The position numbers were made by a program, and so were the translations under genes. Shown in pieces: positions 8,168-17,006 of a stretch of DNA of 64,000 nt. The stretch is from an uncultured Spirochaetales bacterium (lineage in GTDB: Bacteria; Spirochaetota; Spirochaetia; Sphaerochaetales; Sphaerochaetaceae). Below the pieces are notes generated by a model that saw only the letters and a list, made by a program, of their open reading frames with translations, was not told the DNA's origin and searched no databases. The stretch lies in contig CASEAG010000031.1 of NCBI GenBank assembly GCA_949285785.1, forward strand, positions 1 through 64,000, written 5' to 3'. Position 1 is the first letter of the stretch. Every line of letters begins with the position of its first letter.

Positions 8168-9763
8168 ATGGATCTGAACATCGTACTCGTATTCGTCGCC
8201 CTGGTGATGGTGAGCGCCATCTTCGGCTCGAGGATATCCTCGAAGTCCGGAATGCCTGTGCTGCTCATATTCCTCGTGCTGGGAATGCTCGCCGGTGTGG
8301 ATGGCCTGCTTGGAATCGACTTCGAGGACTATGATGCCGCCAACACGATCTGCAGCGCGGCGCTCATCTTCATAATGTTCTATGGCGGATTCGGAACCAG
8401 CTGGAAGGCTGCACGTCCTGTAGCCGCCCCGTCCATCGTGCTTGCAAGCGCCGGCGTCGTCATGACCGCGATGGTCACTGGCGTCTTCTGCCATCTCGTC
8501 CTCGGGATGCAGTGGCTGGATGCGATGCTTCTCGGCAGCGTGCTGTCGTCTACGGATGCGGCCAGCGTCTTCTCCATACTCCGTAGCAGGAGGCTGTCCC
8601 TGAAATACGGCACATCGTCGCTTCTGGAGATGGAGAGCGGAAGCAACGACCCGGCTGCGTATATGCTGGTGATGATATTCCTCGAGATGCGCTCCGCCGG
8701 ATCCCCCAGCTTCCTGACGATCTCATATGACGTCTTCAGCCAGGTCGTCTACGCCATGGCCATCGGAGTTGCCCTTGCATGGGCCACGAAGCAGATACTA
8801 GGCCGCTTCAGCTTCCCGGAAGGCTTCACCCAGATATTCATCCTTGCAGTCGCTCTACTGTCGTATGCGCTTCCCTCCCTGGTCGGAGGCAACGGCTATC
8901 TTGGTGCGTATCTGGTCGGAATCCTGCTTGGAAACATGAAGATGGAAGGCAAGAAGGACCTGGTCTCCTTCTTCAATGTCTTCAACGGGATGATGCAGAT
9001 ACTGATCTTCTTCCTGCTCGGTCTGCTCGCATCGCCCAGAAGCCTTCTTGCGGAGATACATGTCGGGCTGCTGATCTCGGTGTGCATGATCCTCGTTGCA
9101 CGACCTGTGACCGTGGCCCTGCTCACGCTCCCGTTCCGCTTCCCGCTTCGTCAGCAGGCGGTCATATGCATGGCGGGGCTTCGCGGTGCATCATCAATCG
9201 TGTTCTCGATAGTCGTCACCGTCGCAGGTGCATACGCATATGGTTCCATATTCAACACGGTCTTCGTCGTCGTCCTCGTCTCCATTCTCCTGCAGGGGAC
9301 GCTTCTGCCGTTCGTATCGAGGAAGGTAGGCATGATAGACGAGGAGGAGGACGTCCTCAAGACGTTCAACGACTACGAGGAGAGCAGCATAGAGTTCGTG
9401 CCCATACAGCTGTCTCCCGACTCCGCATGGACTGGCCGCAGGATAATGGACATCGACACTCCTCCCGATTCGATCGTCGCGGCGATAGAGCGCGACGGCG
9501 TGCCTCTGGTGCCGAAGGGGGACAGCGTCCTGAACGCCGGCGACAGGATAATCCTGGGCATGGCGAAGCCCCAGCTGGACACATCGGTCAGCCTCTGCGA
9601 GGAGACCGTGTCGTCCCATCATCCATGGGTCGGGCGGACGCTGGGCGACATCAGGCCGAAGGAGCTTGTGCTGATGATTCTACGCGATGGAAAGTGTATC
9701 ATACCCACTGGCGGAACCGAGGTCCGCAAGGGCGACGTTCTCGTCAAGAACGAACAGAGGTGA
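8168..9763 (+). CDS. K+/H+ (or Na+/H+) antiporter with two TrkA-C domains, NhaP2/CvrA type
   Basis: The N-terminal ~390 residues form about 12 transmembrane segments of the CPA1 antiporter fold (conserved patches GSVLSSTDAASVFSILRSR and MESGSNDPAAYMLVM; the ND pair fits ion binding). Two tandem RCK/TrkA-C-like modules follow (about 410-475 and 480-531, each with a GRRI/GRTL turn and a KGD end). Such domains bind nucleotides, in some bacteria c-di-AMP. A c-di-AMP receptor gene lies two genes downstream. I use ATG 8168 (MDLNIVLVF); ATG 8153 would add five residues. The longer upstream reading frame is antisense to the previous gene. Confidence 0.88.
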   Translation: MDLNIVLVFVALVMVSAIFGSRISSKSGMPVLLIFLVLGMLAGVDGLLGIDFEDYDAANTICSAALIFIMFYGGFGTSWKAARPVAAPSIVLASAGVVMTAMVTGVFCHLVLGMQWLDAMLLGSVLSSTDAASVFSILRSRRLSLKYGTSSLLEMESGSNDPAAYMLVMIFLEMRSAGSPSFLTISYDVFSQVVYAMAIGVALAWATKQILGRFSFPEGFTQIFILAVALLSYALPSLVGGNGYLGAYLVGILLGNMKMEGKKDLVSFFNVFNGMMQILIFFLLGLLASPRSLLAEIHVGLLISVCMILVARPVTVALLTLPFRFPLRQQAVICMAGLRGASSIVFSIVVTVAGAYAYGSIFNTVFVVVLVSILLQGTLLPFVSRKVGMIDEEEDVLKTFNDYEESSIEFVPIQLSPDSAWTGRRIMDIDTPPDSIVAAIERDGVPLVPKGDSVLNAGDRIILGMAKPQLDTSVSLCEETVSSHHPWVGRTLGDIRPKELVLMILRDGKCIIPTGGTEVRKGDVLVKNEQR

Positions 9764-9770
9764 ATGGACG

Positions 9771-10631
9771 ATGATGATAGAGAATGTCGGACTCGTGCTC
9801 GAAGGCGGGGCCATGCGCGGCATGTTCACCGCCGGAGTGCTGGACGTGCTGATGGAGAATGACGTGTATATCGGAAACTGCGTGGGCGTATCGGCAGGGG
9901 CCGTGTTCGGCTGCAACTACAAGTCGAGGCAGATCGGACGCACCATCCGCTACAACAAGCGATTCTGCCGCAACAAGGACTACGTCTCATTCCGTTCGCT
10001 GCTGTTCACCGGAGACCTGTACGGTGCAGACTTCGGCTACCGGAGGATCCCCTACGAGCTCGACATTTTCGATACGAAGACGTTCAGGGAGAATCCCATG
10101 AGGTTCCATGTCGGGGCGACCAACCTGCTCACCGGCAGATGCGACTTCCACACGCTGACCGACGGCGGGGATCATGATCTGCTGTGGATGAGGGCATCGG
10201 CATCGATGCCGCTCGTCTCGCGCGTGGTCATGATAGACGGCATCCCGTATATGGACGGCGGTTCTGCCGACTCGATCCCACTGGACTATATGGAGAGTCT
10301 GGGCTTCAGGAGAAACGTGCTGCTGCTGACGCAGCCGGAGGGCTTCGTCAAACAGCCGAACAGCATGCTGCCACTGATAAGGCTCAGGTACGGCAGGAGG
10401 TACCCGGCCCTCGTGGAGGTGCTCGAGCACAGGCACGAGGTCTACAATCAGACGCTCGAGACCATAAGGCAGCGGCGGAAGGACGGCCTTGTCTATGTGA
10501 TCCAGCCTCCCGAGGCGTTGGGCATCAAGGCCGTCGAGCATGACCCAGAAAACCTTGAGCGCGTATACCGGATCGGACGGAGGACGGCGCAGGATGTTCT
10601 GCCGTCGCTGATGGAGTTTTTGCTTTCATAG
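9771..10631 (+). CDS. Patatin-like phospholipase
   Basis: This 286-residue protein has the patatin catalytic pattern: oxyanion loop EGGAMRGMFTAG (about 10-21), nucleophile elbow VGVSAGA with Ser about 43, and DGG at about 163 supplying the Asp. The family hydrolyses acyl chains of phospholipids with a Ser-Asp dyad. The start ATG 9771 follows AGAGGTG and lies 7 bases after the antiporter stop, which implies co-transcription. No signal peptide is seen, so it should be cytoplasmic. Confidence 0.88.
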   Translation: MMIENVGLVLEGGAMRGMFTAGVLDVLMENDVYIGNCVGVSAGAVFGCNYKSRQIGRTIRYNKRFCRNKDYVSFRSLLFTGDLYGADFGYRRIPYELDIFDTKTFRENPMRFHVGATNLLTGRCDFHTLTDGGDHDLLWMRASASMPLVSRVVMIDGIPYMDGGSADSIPLDYMESLGFRRNVLLLTQPEGFVKQPNSMLPLIRLRYGRRYPALVEVLEHRHEVYNQTLETIRQRRKDGLVYVIQPPEALGIKAVEHDPENLERVYRIGRRTAQDVLPSLMEFLLS

Positions 10632-10671
10632 CTCCTTTGTATTAGAATTGGATGACAAGGAGGGTGGCATC

Positions 10672-11010
10672 ATGAAGATGGTTTTCGCAATCATAAACAA
10701 GGCTGACGAGGACATCACAGTCACGGCATTGAACGAGGCGGGCTTCTTCGCGACCAAGCTCAGCTCCACCGGAGGCTTTCTCAAGAAGACCAACACCTCG
10801 ATAATCGTCGGCACGGACGACGACAAGGTGCCTCAGGTACTGGACATCATCAGGCGCTATGCCGGCAAGAGGATAGACGAGGTGCCCTATGTGGCGCCTT
10901 CGATGTCGCGGCCGACGACCGGTGTCGGGGCTCCCTACGTCACGGTTCCGACAAATGCCGGCGGAGCGACGGTCTTCGTCCTCGACGTGTCCTCGTTCGA
11001 GAAGTTCTGA
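10672..11010 (+). CDS. darA: PII-like cyclic-di-AMP receptor (DarA/PstA, DUF970)
   Basis: The 112-residue product matches the DarA/PstA family: MKMVFAIINKADEDITVTAL at the N-terminus, the Thr/Gly-rich KLSSTGGFLKKTNTSIIVG loop (about 29-47) that binds c-di-AMP, and C-terminal GGATVFVLDVSSFEKF. These proteins form PII-like trimers that sense c-di-AMP; their output is not settled. AAGGAGG at 10657-10663 with 8-base spacing fixes the start. It follows the antiporter-patatin pair, which links it to ion homeostasis. Confidence 0.92.
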   Translation: MKMVFAIINKADEDITVTALNEAGFFATKLSSTGGFLKKTNTSIIVGTDDDKVPQVLDIIRRYAGKRIDEVPYVAPSMSRPTTGVGAPYVTVPTNAGGATVFVLDVSSFEKF

Positions 11011-11030
11011 TCTTCTCTGCCTGGACATGG

Positions 11031-11063
11031 AAAGGCCCTCGGAAAACGGTTCCGGGGGCCTTT
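11031..11063. terminator. Bidirectional terminator between darA and uxuB
   Basis: AAAGGCCCtCGGAA and TTCCGgGGGCCTTT pair across a 5-nt loop. A-run and T-run flanks allow termination of both convergent genes. Confidence 0.85.
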
Positions 11064-11070
11064 GCCTGTC

Positions 11071-12681
11071 TTATGCGTTCACGACCGAATGGATTGTGGC
11101 ACGGACCTGGCCCTTGCCGCTCACCATTCTGGTGAAGTCCTCGACGACTGTGTGGAACAGCGCAGTGGCGGTCACATCCAGTCCGAAGATCTTCTCGTTG
11201 GACAGCAGAGGTCTGAGCTGCTGTGTGAAGTCGCCCTTCGAACCGAGCGTGATTCCCGAGAGCATCGGCTGAAGCGTGTCGGTCATCGGATCGGGGCTCA
11301 GGGTGAAGGCGTTGCCCTCATCGTCCACGGCCAGCAGATAGCGCAGATACAGTGCATAGACCATCGGAACGACCTTCAGGCTGGTGACATCGAGATCCTT
11401 CGATGCCAGATAGCTCTTGATCGTCTCGCCGAAGCGGATGGACAGCTTCTGGCTGGTGTCGGTCGCGATGCGCTGCGGGGTGTCCGGCATGAACGGGTTG
11501 GGGATCCTCTTCTGGATGACCTCGTCGATGAAGACCCTGGGGTTGATGATTCCCGGGTCGGTCACGACCGGAAGACCTTCCCTGTAGCCGAGGATGTCCA
11601 CCATCTTCCTCAGGTCCTCGTCCTGCATCTCCTTGCTGATGAGGGTGTAGCCGAGCAGACATCCGGAAAGCGCCAGGGCTGTGTGAAGCGGGTTGAGACA
11701 GGTCGTGACCTTCATCCTCTCGACCTTGTCGACGGTCTGCCTGTCGCAGAAGTAGACTCCTGCCTCCTCGAGCGCCGGGCGACCTGCGGGGAACCTGTCC
11801 TCGATGACGAGGTACTCGGCCTCCTCTGCGTTGACGAAGGGTGCGATGTAGGTGTGCTTGCCCGTGATGATGGGTTCGCTGTCCTCGAAACCGTCCTTCA
11901 TGAGCATCTGTCTGACGCTCTCGTCAGGACGCGGAGTGATCTTGTCGATCATCGAGATCGGGAAGCTGACCTTCGACTCGTCTGTGATATAGTCCAGGAA
12001 AGCCGCATCCGCAGAGCCGTTGTCGACATAGGCCTTCGCAATCGTCTCCATGGCCGCCTTGAGCTTGTCGCCGTTGTGAGAGCAGTTGTCCATGGACACC
12101 AGGGCGATCGGGAAAGCCCCCTTCTGCCATCTGAGATACATCAGATACGTGAGGTTGCACAGGAACACGGATGCCTGGTCGATGGGTTTTGCGAAGTCGG
12201 TCGCATAGAACGGGAAGAGCTCGCCTGCGGGGTTGTACAGTGCATAGCCTTTCTCGGTGATCGTGAAGGAGACCATCTGGAGCGACGGGTTCGTGAAGGC
12301 GTCTGACAGCACCTTCCATTCGTCGGCGCTGTTCCTGTCGCACTTGACAGCCTCGACCACCGAGGCGATGACCTCCTTGTCGATCGAGCCGTCCGCTTTG
12401 AGAGTCACTGCGAGCGTGAGGTCGTCATGAGGGGCGTAGATCCTGTCGATGATCTCCCCGTCGAAGCCTTCTCCCGCAATGATGCCTGTGTCCATCAGAC
12501 CCTTGTCCAGCAGTCTCTGGCACAGCTTCGCGGGGAAGATGCGGAAGATGTTGCCGCTTCCGAAATGCACCCACTGCGGGCGCTGCATGGTGGCGGCCTT
12601 GACCTTGTCGTGGTCGAAGGCGGGAAGGCGGTAGCCCTTCCATTCGTCTTTTCTTGCAAGTTCAGCCAATGTGAGTTTCAT
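11071..12681 (-). CDS. uxuB: Fructuronate reductase (mannitol dehydrogenase family)
   Basis: The 536-residue protein belongs to the long-chain mannitol dehydrogenase family: N-terminal nucleotide-binding VHFGSGNIFRIFPAKL, then the central VSMDNCSHNGDKL and the C-terminal-domain motif KVERMKVTTCLNPLHTALA, typical of UxuB/UxaB. It should interconvert D-fructuronate and D-mannonate with NADH. It is the last gene of uxuA-gntR-uxuB, which gives the glucuronate branch. AAAGGAG lies 8 bases before the ATG. The longer upstream frame overlaps the regulator gene and is not used. Confidence 0.93.
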   Translation of the reverse strand: MKLTLAELARKDEWKGYRLPAFDHDKVKAATMQRPQWVHFGSGNIFRIFPAKLCQRLLDKGLMDTGIIAGEGFDGEIIDRIYAPHDDLTLAVTLKADGSIDKEVIASVVEAVKCDRNSADEWKVLSDAFTNPSLQMVSFTITEKGYALYNPAGELFPFYATDFAKPIDQASVFLCNLTYLMYLRWQKGAFPIALVSMDNCSHNGDKLKAAMETIAKAYVDNGSADAAFLDYITDESKVSFPISMIDKITPRPDESVRQMLMKDGFEDSEPIITGKHTYIAPFVNAEEAEYLVIEDRFPAGRPALEEAGVYFCDRQTVDKVERMKVTTCLNPLHTALALSGCLLGYTLISKEMQDEDLRKMVDILGYREGLPVVTDPGIINPRVFIDEVIQKRIPNPFMPDTPQRIATDTSQKLSIRFGETIKSYLASKDLDVTSLKVVPMVYALYLRYLLAVDDEGNAFTLSPDPMTDTLQPMLSGITLGSKGDFTQQLRPLLSNEKIFGLDVTATALFHTVVEDFTRMVSGKGQVRATIHSVVNA

Positions 12682-12697
12682 CTCATTTGCTCCTTTG

Positions 12698-13393
12698 TCA
12701 TCTGTTCTGTGCGGCTGTGAAGAACTCCGGGTAGACCACCGCAAGATGGTCCAGCTCGTCCCCGAGCTTGCCGAAGTGTCCTGCAAGGAGGGCCCTCGCA
12801 TTCTTCCTGTCGCCTTTCTCGATTGCATCGACCATCGCCTCGTGCTCCTCATAGACGCCTTCCATGCTGGTGGCGACCTTCATGTTGAGAAGCCTTGCGC
12901 GGTGCTCGTTTCCCGTGTGGGCCTGGATGACCTTGAGTATCCTCTCGTAGCCGACCTCGTCGTAGAAGACCGTATGGAACTCTATGTCTGAGGTCAGGAA
13001 CGCCACGACATCGCCGGTCAGCAGCGCCGTCTTCTGCTGGAGAAGGCAGCTTCTCAGCCTCGTGACGAGGATCAGAAGCCCCTTCTCGTCGTATTCCCTG
13101 TCAAGGAACTCGTCGAAGACCCTGAGCTCGATTGCAGTGCGCAGAAAGCGCTCCTGCATGATCGTCTCCCGGTCCAGATAGGATACCCGTGTGCCCTTCT
13201 GGGGGAATATGTCCACAAGACGGTCACGCTCGAGTCTGAGCAGCGCATCGCGCACTGGAGATCTCGATACGCCGAGCTCCTGCGAGAGACTGACGAGCTG
13301 AAGCTCCTGGCCAGGATCGTAGTCCAGATTCTCTATCTTCCGCCTCAGCTCATCATAGACCCAGCTGCCCGCCTGTCTTTCGTATCTGCTCAT
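12698..13393 (-). CDS. GntR family (FadR/FCD) transcriptional regulator
   Basis: The 231-residue protein has an N-terminal winged helix (LQLVSLSQELGVSRSPVRDALLRLERDRLV, about 29-60) and an all-helical FCD effector domain with metal-type His/Asp residues (IEFHTVFYDEVG, GNEHRARLL, HEAMVDAI). It sits between uxuA and uxuB with an ATGA overlap to uxuA, so it very likely senses a hexuronate or hexuronate-derived acid and controls this operon. The start follows AAGGGG closely. Confidence 0.92.
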   Translation of the reverse strand: MSRYERQAGSWVYDELRRKIENLDYDPGQELQLVSLSQELGVSRSPVRDALLRLERDRLVDIFPQKGTRVSYLDRETIMQERFLRTAIELRVFDEFLDREYDEKGLLILVTRLRSCLLQQKTALLTGDVVAFLTSDIEFHTVFYDEVGYERILKVIQAHTGNEHRARLLNMKVATSMEGVYEEHEAMVDAIEKGDRKNARALLAGHFGKLGDELDHLAVVYPEFFTAAQNR

Positions 13394-14466
13394 ACGCCCC
13401 TTGCTTCGGCCTTGTCTATGGCCTCCCAGAGACCTTCGATATACACTGCACCGAGAGCCCTGTCGTACAGGCCGTAGCCGGGCATGCACTTCTCGCCCCA
13501 GATGGTCCTTCCGTGGTCAGGGCGGATCGGTCCGTCAAAGCCGATGTCGTGAAGCGCCTTGACCGCTTCATACATGTCGAAGGATCCGTCCGAGGAAAGA
13601 TGTGCCGCCTCTTCGAAGACACCCTTCGAGAAGTGGTGGAGATTCCTGACATGCGCGAAGTGGATTCTCTTTCCACATGCCTTGATGAGGTCCGGGAAGT
13701 CGATGTCCGGGTTGGAGCCGAGGCTGCCCATGCAGAAGGTCAGTCCATTATAGTCCTTGTCGACCGCCTTGAAGAGACGCAGAATCGCCTCCTTTCCGGT
13801 GATGATCCTGGGCAGACCGAAGACGGGCCAGGCCGGATCGTCCGGGTGGATCGCCATCTTTATGCCGTATTTCTCGCATACGGGGCCGATCGCCTCGAGG
13901 AAATATACGAGGTTTGCGAACAGCTTGTCGCTGTCGACGTCCTTGTACGCCTCAAAAAGCTCGGCGACGTGGGAAAGCCTCTCCGGCTCCCAGCCTGGCA
14001 TGACGAAGCCGTTGGAGTTGTCGTTCGTCTGGTTGAAGAAGGTCTGGGGGTCGATGGAATCGACGACCTTCTGGTCGTAGGCCAGCACGGTGGATCCGTC
14101 AGGTCTCATCTTCGCAAGATCGGTCCTGGTCCAGTCGAAGACAGGCATGAAGTTGTAGCAGACGAGGTCGATCCCCTCCTGTCCAAGGTGCTCGAGGGTG
14201 TTGATGTAGTTCTGGATATACCTGTCACGCTCAGGGGTTCCGATCTTGATGGCATCATGGATGTTCACGCTTTCGATGCCCTCGATCTTCAGGCCGGCCT
14301 TCTCGACGATCTCCTTGAGTTCATGAATCCGCTCTCTGGGCCATTCCTCTCCGGCAGGAATATCGTAAAGGGTTGTGATGACGCCTGTGACGCCGGGGAT
14401 CTGTCTGATCTGCTCGAGGGTGACAGAGTCGAAACCGGGGCCATACCAGCGAAGAGTCATTTTCAT
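13390..14466 (-). CDS. uxuA: Mannonate dehydratase
   Basis: The 358-residue protein carries UxuA hallmarks: MKMTLRWYGP start, IPGVTGVITTLYDIPAGEEW (about 23-42), MAIHPDDPAWPVFGLPRI (about 222-239), CMGSLGSNPD (about 268), the His ligand in KRIHFAHVRN, and IRPDHGRTIWGEK near the C-terminus. The enzyme dehydrates D-mannonate to 2-keto-3-deoxygluconate using Mn2+ or Fe2+. It is the first gene of the hexuronate operon. KDG kinase and aldolase are not in the window. Confidence 0.95.
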   Translation of the reverse strand: MKMTLRWYGPGFDSVTLEQIRQIPGVTGVITTLYDIPAGEEWPRERIHELKEIVEKAGLKIEGIESVNIHDAIKIGTPERDRYIQNYINTLEHLGQEGIDLVCYNFMPVFDWTRTDLAKMRPDGSTVLAYDQKVVDSIDPQTFFNQTNDNSNGFVMPGWEPERLSHVAELFEAYKDVDSDKLFANLVYFLEAIGPVCEKYGIKMAIHPDDPAWPVFGLPRIITGKEAILRLFKAVDKDYNGLTFCMGSLGSNPDIDFPDLIKACGKRIHFAHVRNLHHFSKGVFEEAAHLSSDGSFDMYEAVKALHDIGFDGPIRPDHGRTIWGEKCMPGYGLYDRALGAVYIEGLWEAIDKAEARGV

Positions 14467-14499
14467 AAGAGTTCTCTCTCCTTTTATGCGAAATTGATA

Positions 14500-14512
14500 T
14501 ATTAGAATACTA
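14500..14512 (-). promoter_or_regulatory. Candidate GntR operator upstream of uxuA
   Basis: An imperfect dyad TAnTA-N3-TAnTA (minus strand TAGTA-TTC-TAATA) lies 34 bases upstream of the uxuA start, in its AT-rich promoter zone. Its position suits autoregulation by the operon's GntR protein. The call rests on symmetry and location only. Confidence 0.35.
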
Positions 14513-15016
14513 GACCCGTATTGAGCACCTGTAAAGACTTTTTTCGTTCTGAATGGATAAATTATAACGCGTGCGTGCGAAAGATGCATATCAGAACCAG
14601 AATATGTTTGACTGCAACGAGGCGGTTTCAAGGGAAGACGTTTGTAAAGCCGGCTTTTTCATATGAAAGGCATCCACCTTGGATACATCGCATGATGGTA
14701 GGCATTCCAGGACCATCCGGAGAAAAGTTACGGTTCTTCTGAGGAAAAACAAGCGTCATATAATATAAGATGAAATAATAAATACCTAATAAGGTATGAA
14801 ATAAATTCATAAAATGAAGATATCCTGGTTTTAATATGAGCGGTTTACTGCGTGGCCGGTTTTGAAGCCGTGATGAAGTCGGAATTGAAGCAGAGCGACT
14901 GAATGGAAGCGAAATAATTATGTAACTAAAGTATATGTTTGTTTTTAATAGTTAATGAAAATGAGGTAAAATATTTTAGTAAATCATTGCAGTATAAATA
15001 TTTACATAGAAAATGC

Positions 15017-15045
15017 TTGACATGTTGCTTAAACAATGATAAATT
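15017..15045 (+). promoter_or_regulatory. Sigma70-type promoter in the gene desert
   Basis: TTGACA at 15017-15022 is separated by 17 bases from TAAATT at 15040-15045, with an A/T-rich upstream stretch like an UP element. No coding start with a ribosome binding site follows within 200 bases, so a non-coding transcript is the natural product. Confidence 0.55.
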
Positions 15046-15052
15046 CACTTAT

Positions 15053-15281
15053 ATAGAAGTGAAGAACTTCCTTGTAACTGATCTTTGATATCATTGCGGC
15101 TCGCACCGGCACTCCAGAAGGTAAGGGCCCTGAACATCGGAACCGGTGTCTGGGGAACGAAGAGGGAAGAAAGGAAAGCCAGTGTTCAGAAAGTGTTTCT
15201 CATAGCCGGTGAGCCGATGGAAGACGGAGCGGGTAGGTGAACTGTTCCGTGTTCCTCATAGCGGTATCTATCCAATACCGC
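15053..15281 (+). ncRNA. Candidate structured RNA of unknown class
   Basis: Downstream of the promoter, GGCTCgcACCGGC (15098-15110) can pair with GCCGGTGAGCC (15205-15215) and close a ~120-nt domain. Inside it, CCAGA (15114) pairs with TCTGG (15149) and CTGAACA (15130) pairs with TGTTCAG (15183). These two pairings interleave, a pseudoknot topology. A 7-bp hairpin GCGGTAT/ATACCGC follows at 15261-15281. It does not show the conserved boxes I know for RNase P, tmRNA or SRP RNA. The call rests on pairing only. Confidence 0.35.
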
Positions 15282-15296
15282 AGACCTCCTCCTTTG

Positions 15297-15354
15297 AACG
15301 GGGTGTTTCCTATGTCTGTCATGAGGGTGATGACTGGAGAGGAAACATCCCGTT
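15297..15354. repeat. Long imperfect hairpin (58 nt)
   Basis: Arms AACGGGGTGTTTCC and GGAAACATCCCGTT (one G:T pair) enclose an inner stem GTCAT/ATGAC. No U-tract follows, so it is not a standard terminator. It could be part of the candidate RNA or an end of a decayed mobile element. Confidence 0.55.
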
Positions 15355-16300
15355 CTCTTGTTATTCATTTTCCTATTCCAACCATACGGTTTCCTCTCAA
15401 TGCAGCAATGCTTCAACTTGAAGGTGAATGGTTTCTCCCGATTGTGATAAGGGCATACATTTGAACAGTCGAATTGCACCGGATAGTCATGATAATGTTG
15501 TTGTATGGAGCGAACCACTTCCTTTTAAATTTCCTTCTGGTTATAGAAGTTTTCGAATTCACCTGAGGTGAATCCACAGCAAATATTCAGAAGCCTGTCC
15601 TAAGGACGATAGTTGGGAAACCAGGTATGCACCTCTGGTGGATGCATATCCAGAACAATCTCTGTCTGCACTTGATTGAAATTAATCCGATTCTTTTCCT
15701 GCCGAATAACCTGGTTGTCTTGAGTGTTTGATGATTGTTCGAGGTCGTGAATGCAAAGCAATGGTCATGCATCGAGATGAATGGCCTCTTTAGTGAAAGC
15801 CGTTTCATCTCTACCATTTTGGGTTCGTGATGGCTTGATATGGTAAATCGATGCGTCTTCGTGTCGATAATCACGTTTTTAAGGAACGATTCATGCGATT
15901 CTGCATCGTATTACGAAAACAATTTGGCTCTAACGATGCATTGATATCCTCAATATGTATCTTATAAACGTAAACATGCTGTCTGTTTTCAGCTTAGGGC
16001 ATCATCCACCTTTCTTCTCTTGTTTTCACCCTGTCTTCTGGATACGATTCCTGAATATGCTGACGTACCTGCCCGTGCATAGTCATACAACGTCAGGCAG
16101 GGCATCCTTGAGTCGTTTGCAATGGTGTTCATTTCCAGAACCAGTGGATGTGGGACAACCGGTGTGCAATGCTTCTGTCACGAAAAAAGACAAGGGATGA
16201 ATTCTGTCTTAGAGTGCACCTTGTCCCCGTCTTCATCGGATTTGATTTCCATTGACGCTGATGTCCAGTCGGTTGGAATCCCATACACCAAGAGCGAATC

Positions 16301-16960
16301 TCACTCTCCGCTTCTGTCTCTTTTCCTGATCTCGATCAGGACGAAGACAAGCGGTATGGCGGCAAGGACCAGGGTATGTGTTCCCAGTATATCGCTCGTG
16401 AATGCGCATAGCAGGGCCCCGAGGACGAAAGTCAGGATCATGCCGATATGATACAGGGCCTTTCTCAAGGCGGTGCCGTCATGATCCTTCATCGCATGGT
16501 ACAGCATGGATCCGCCTCCTCTGAGGTGTGCCGTGCAGAAGAGGGTCGACAGCTGGACGCCTCTGGCCTGTCGGAACGTGTTGTACTGCATGCTGCTGAT
16601 GAGGGCGATTGCGACATGGTAGATGGTGTAGGGCGTATCCGCCGGAAGAAAGGCCAGAAGTGCAAGAAGCAGCGTCTCGCAGAAGAGGAGTATCGATGGC
16701 CATCTGCGCTTCAGTCTGTCAGAGAACATCTCCGACAGGAAGGTCCCTACGAAGAACGTCGCTATCGGTATGAGGACGGCGACCATCTTCGCCCAGTTCC
16801 CGTTTGCGGCATTGAGCGCAAGTATCAGGAGGTTTGCCGTCTCCGCATTCGCGAATACCCCTCCCTTCAGATAATATGAATAGGATCCCATGAATCCTCC
16901 TGACAGCATCAGGAGAATGAACATGTGGTAGTGGTCGATGTTCGTCTTGCCTTTTTCCAT
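16301..16960 (-). CDS. YoaK/DUF1275 family membrane protein
   Basis: This 219-residue protein with about six transmembrane segments has the DUF1275 pattern: [28 protein letters not shown] near the N-terminus, where Gly/Tyr and the N-A-x-T-x-N patch are typical, then [24 protein letters not shown] in the middle. The function of the family is unknown. It is divergent from the macro-domain gene; the starts are 46 bases apart. Confidence 0.85.
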   Translation of the reverse strand: MEKGKTNIDHYHMFILLMLSGGFMGSYSYYLKGGVFANAETANLLILALNAANGNWAKMVAVLIPIATFFVGTFLSEMFSDRLKRRWPSILLFCETLLLALLAFLPADTPYTIYHVAIALISSMQYNTFRQARGVQLSTLFCTAHLRGGGSMLYHAMKDHDGTALRKALYHIGMILTFVLGALLCAFTSDILGTHTLVLAAIPLVFVLIEIRKRDRSGE

Positions 16961-17006
16961 GATGTCGACTATATCCCCTTGTCTGTCTTTGGGCTACACT
17001 TTGAAT

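Larger units (their letters stand above)
14513..16300. other. AT-rich 1.8-kb region without a recognisable protein gene
   Basis: Composition falls sharply from about 14,510 to 15,060 and stays mixed to 16,300. The open frames here (for example 15186-15518 minus, 15587-15874 minus, 15955-16200 plus) lack ribosome binding sites and give His/Ser/Arg-rich low-quality translations, so I do not call them. What can be seen is a sigma70-like promoter at 15017, several perfect inverted repeats (15261-15281, 15297-15354, 15557-15573) and one long-range paired segment. It may hold a structured RNA, decayed mobile DNA, or both. Confidence 0.6.

Noticed and set aside
14521-14810. Short frames just upstream of the uxuA promoter (14521-14742 plus, 14628-14810 minus)
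   Set aside because: No ribosome binding site, no domain, and composition typical of AT-rich intergenic DNA.
15053-15281. RNase P RNA, tmRNA, cobalamin riboswitch or group II intron as identity of the structured segment
   Set aside because: Conserved boxes of these classes were looked for by eye on both strands and not found.
15186-15518. Minus-strand frame containing NREKPFTF, resembling NREKPFAM read at about 4,710
   Set aside because: The underlying DNA similarity is only about 15 of 22 bases, both frames lack gene starts, and it is not enough to call a repeat family or transposase remnant.
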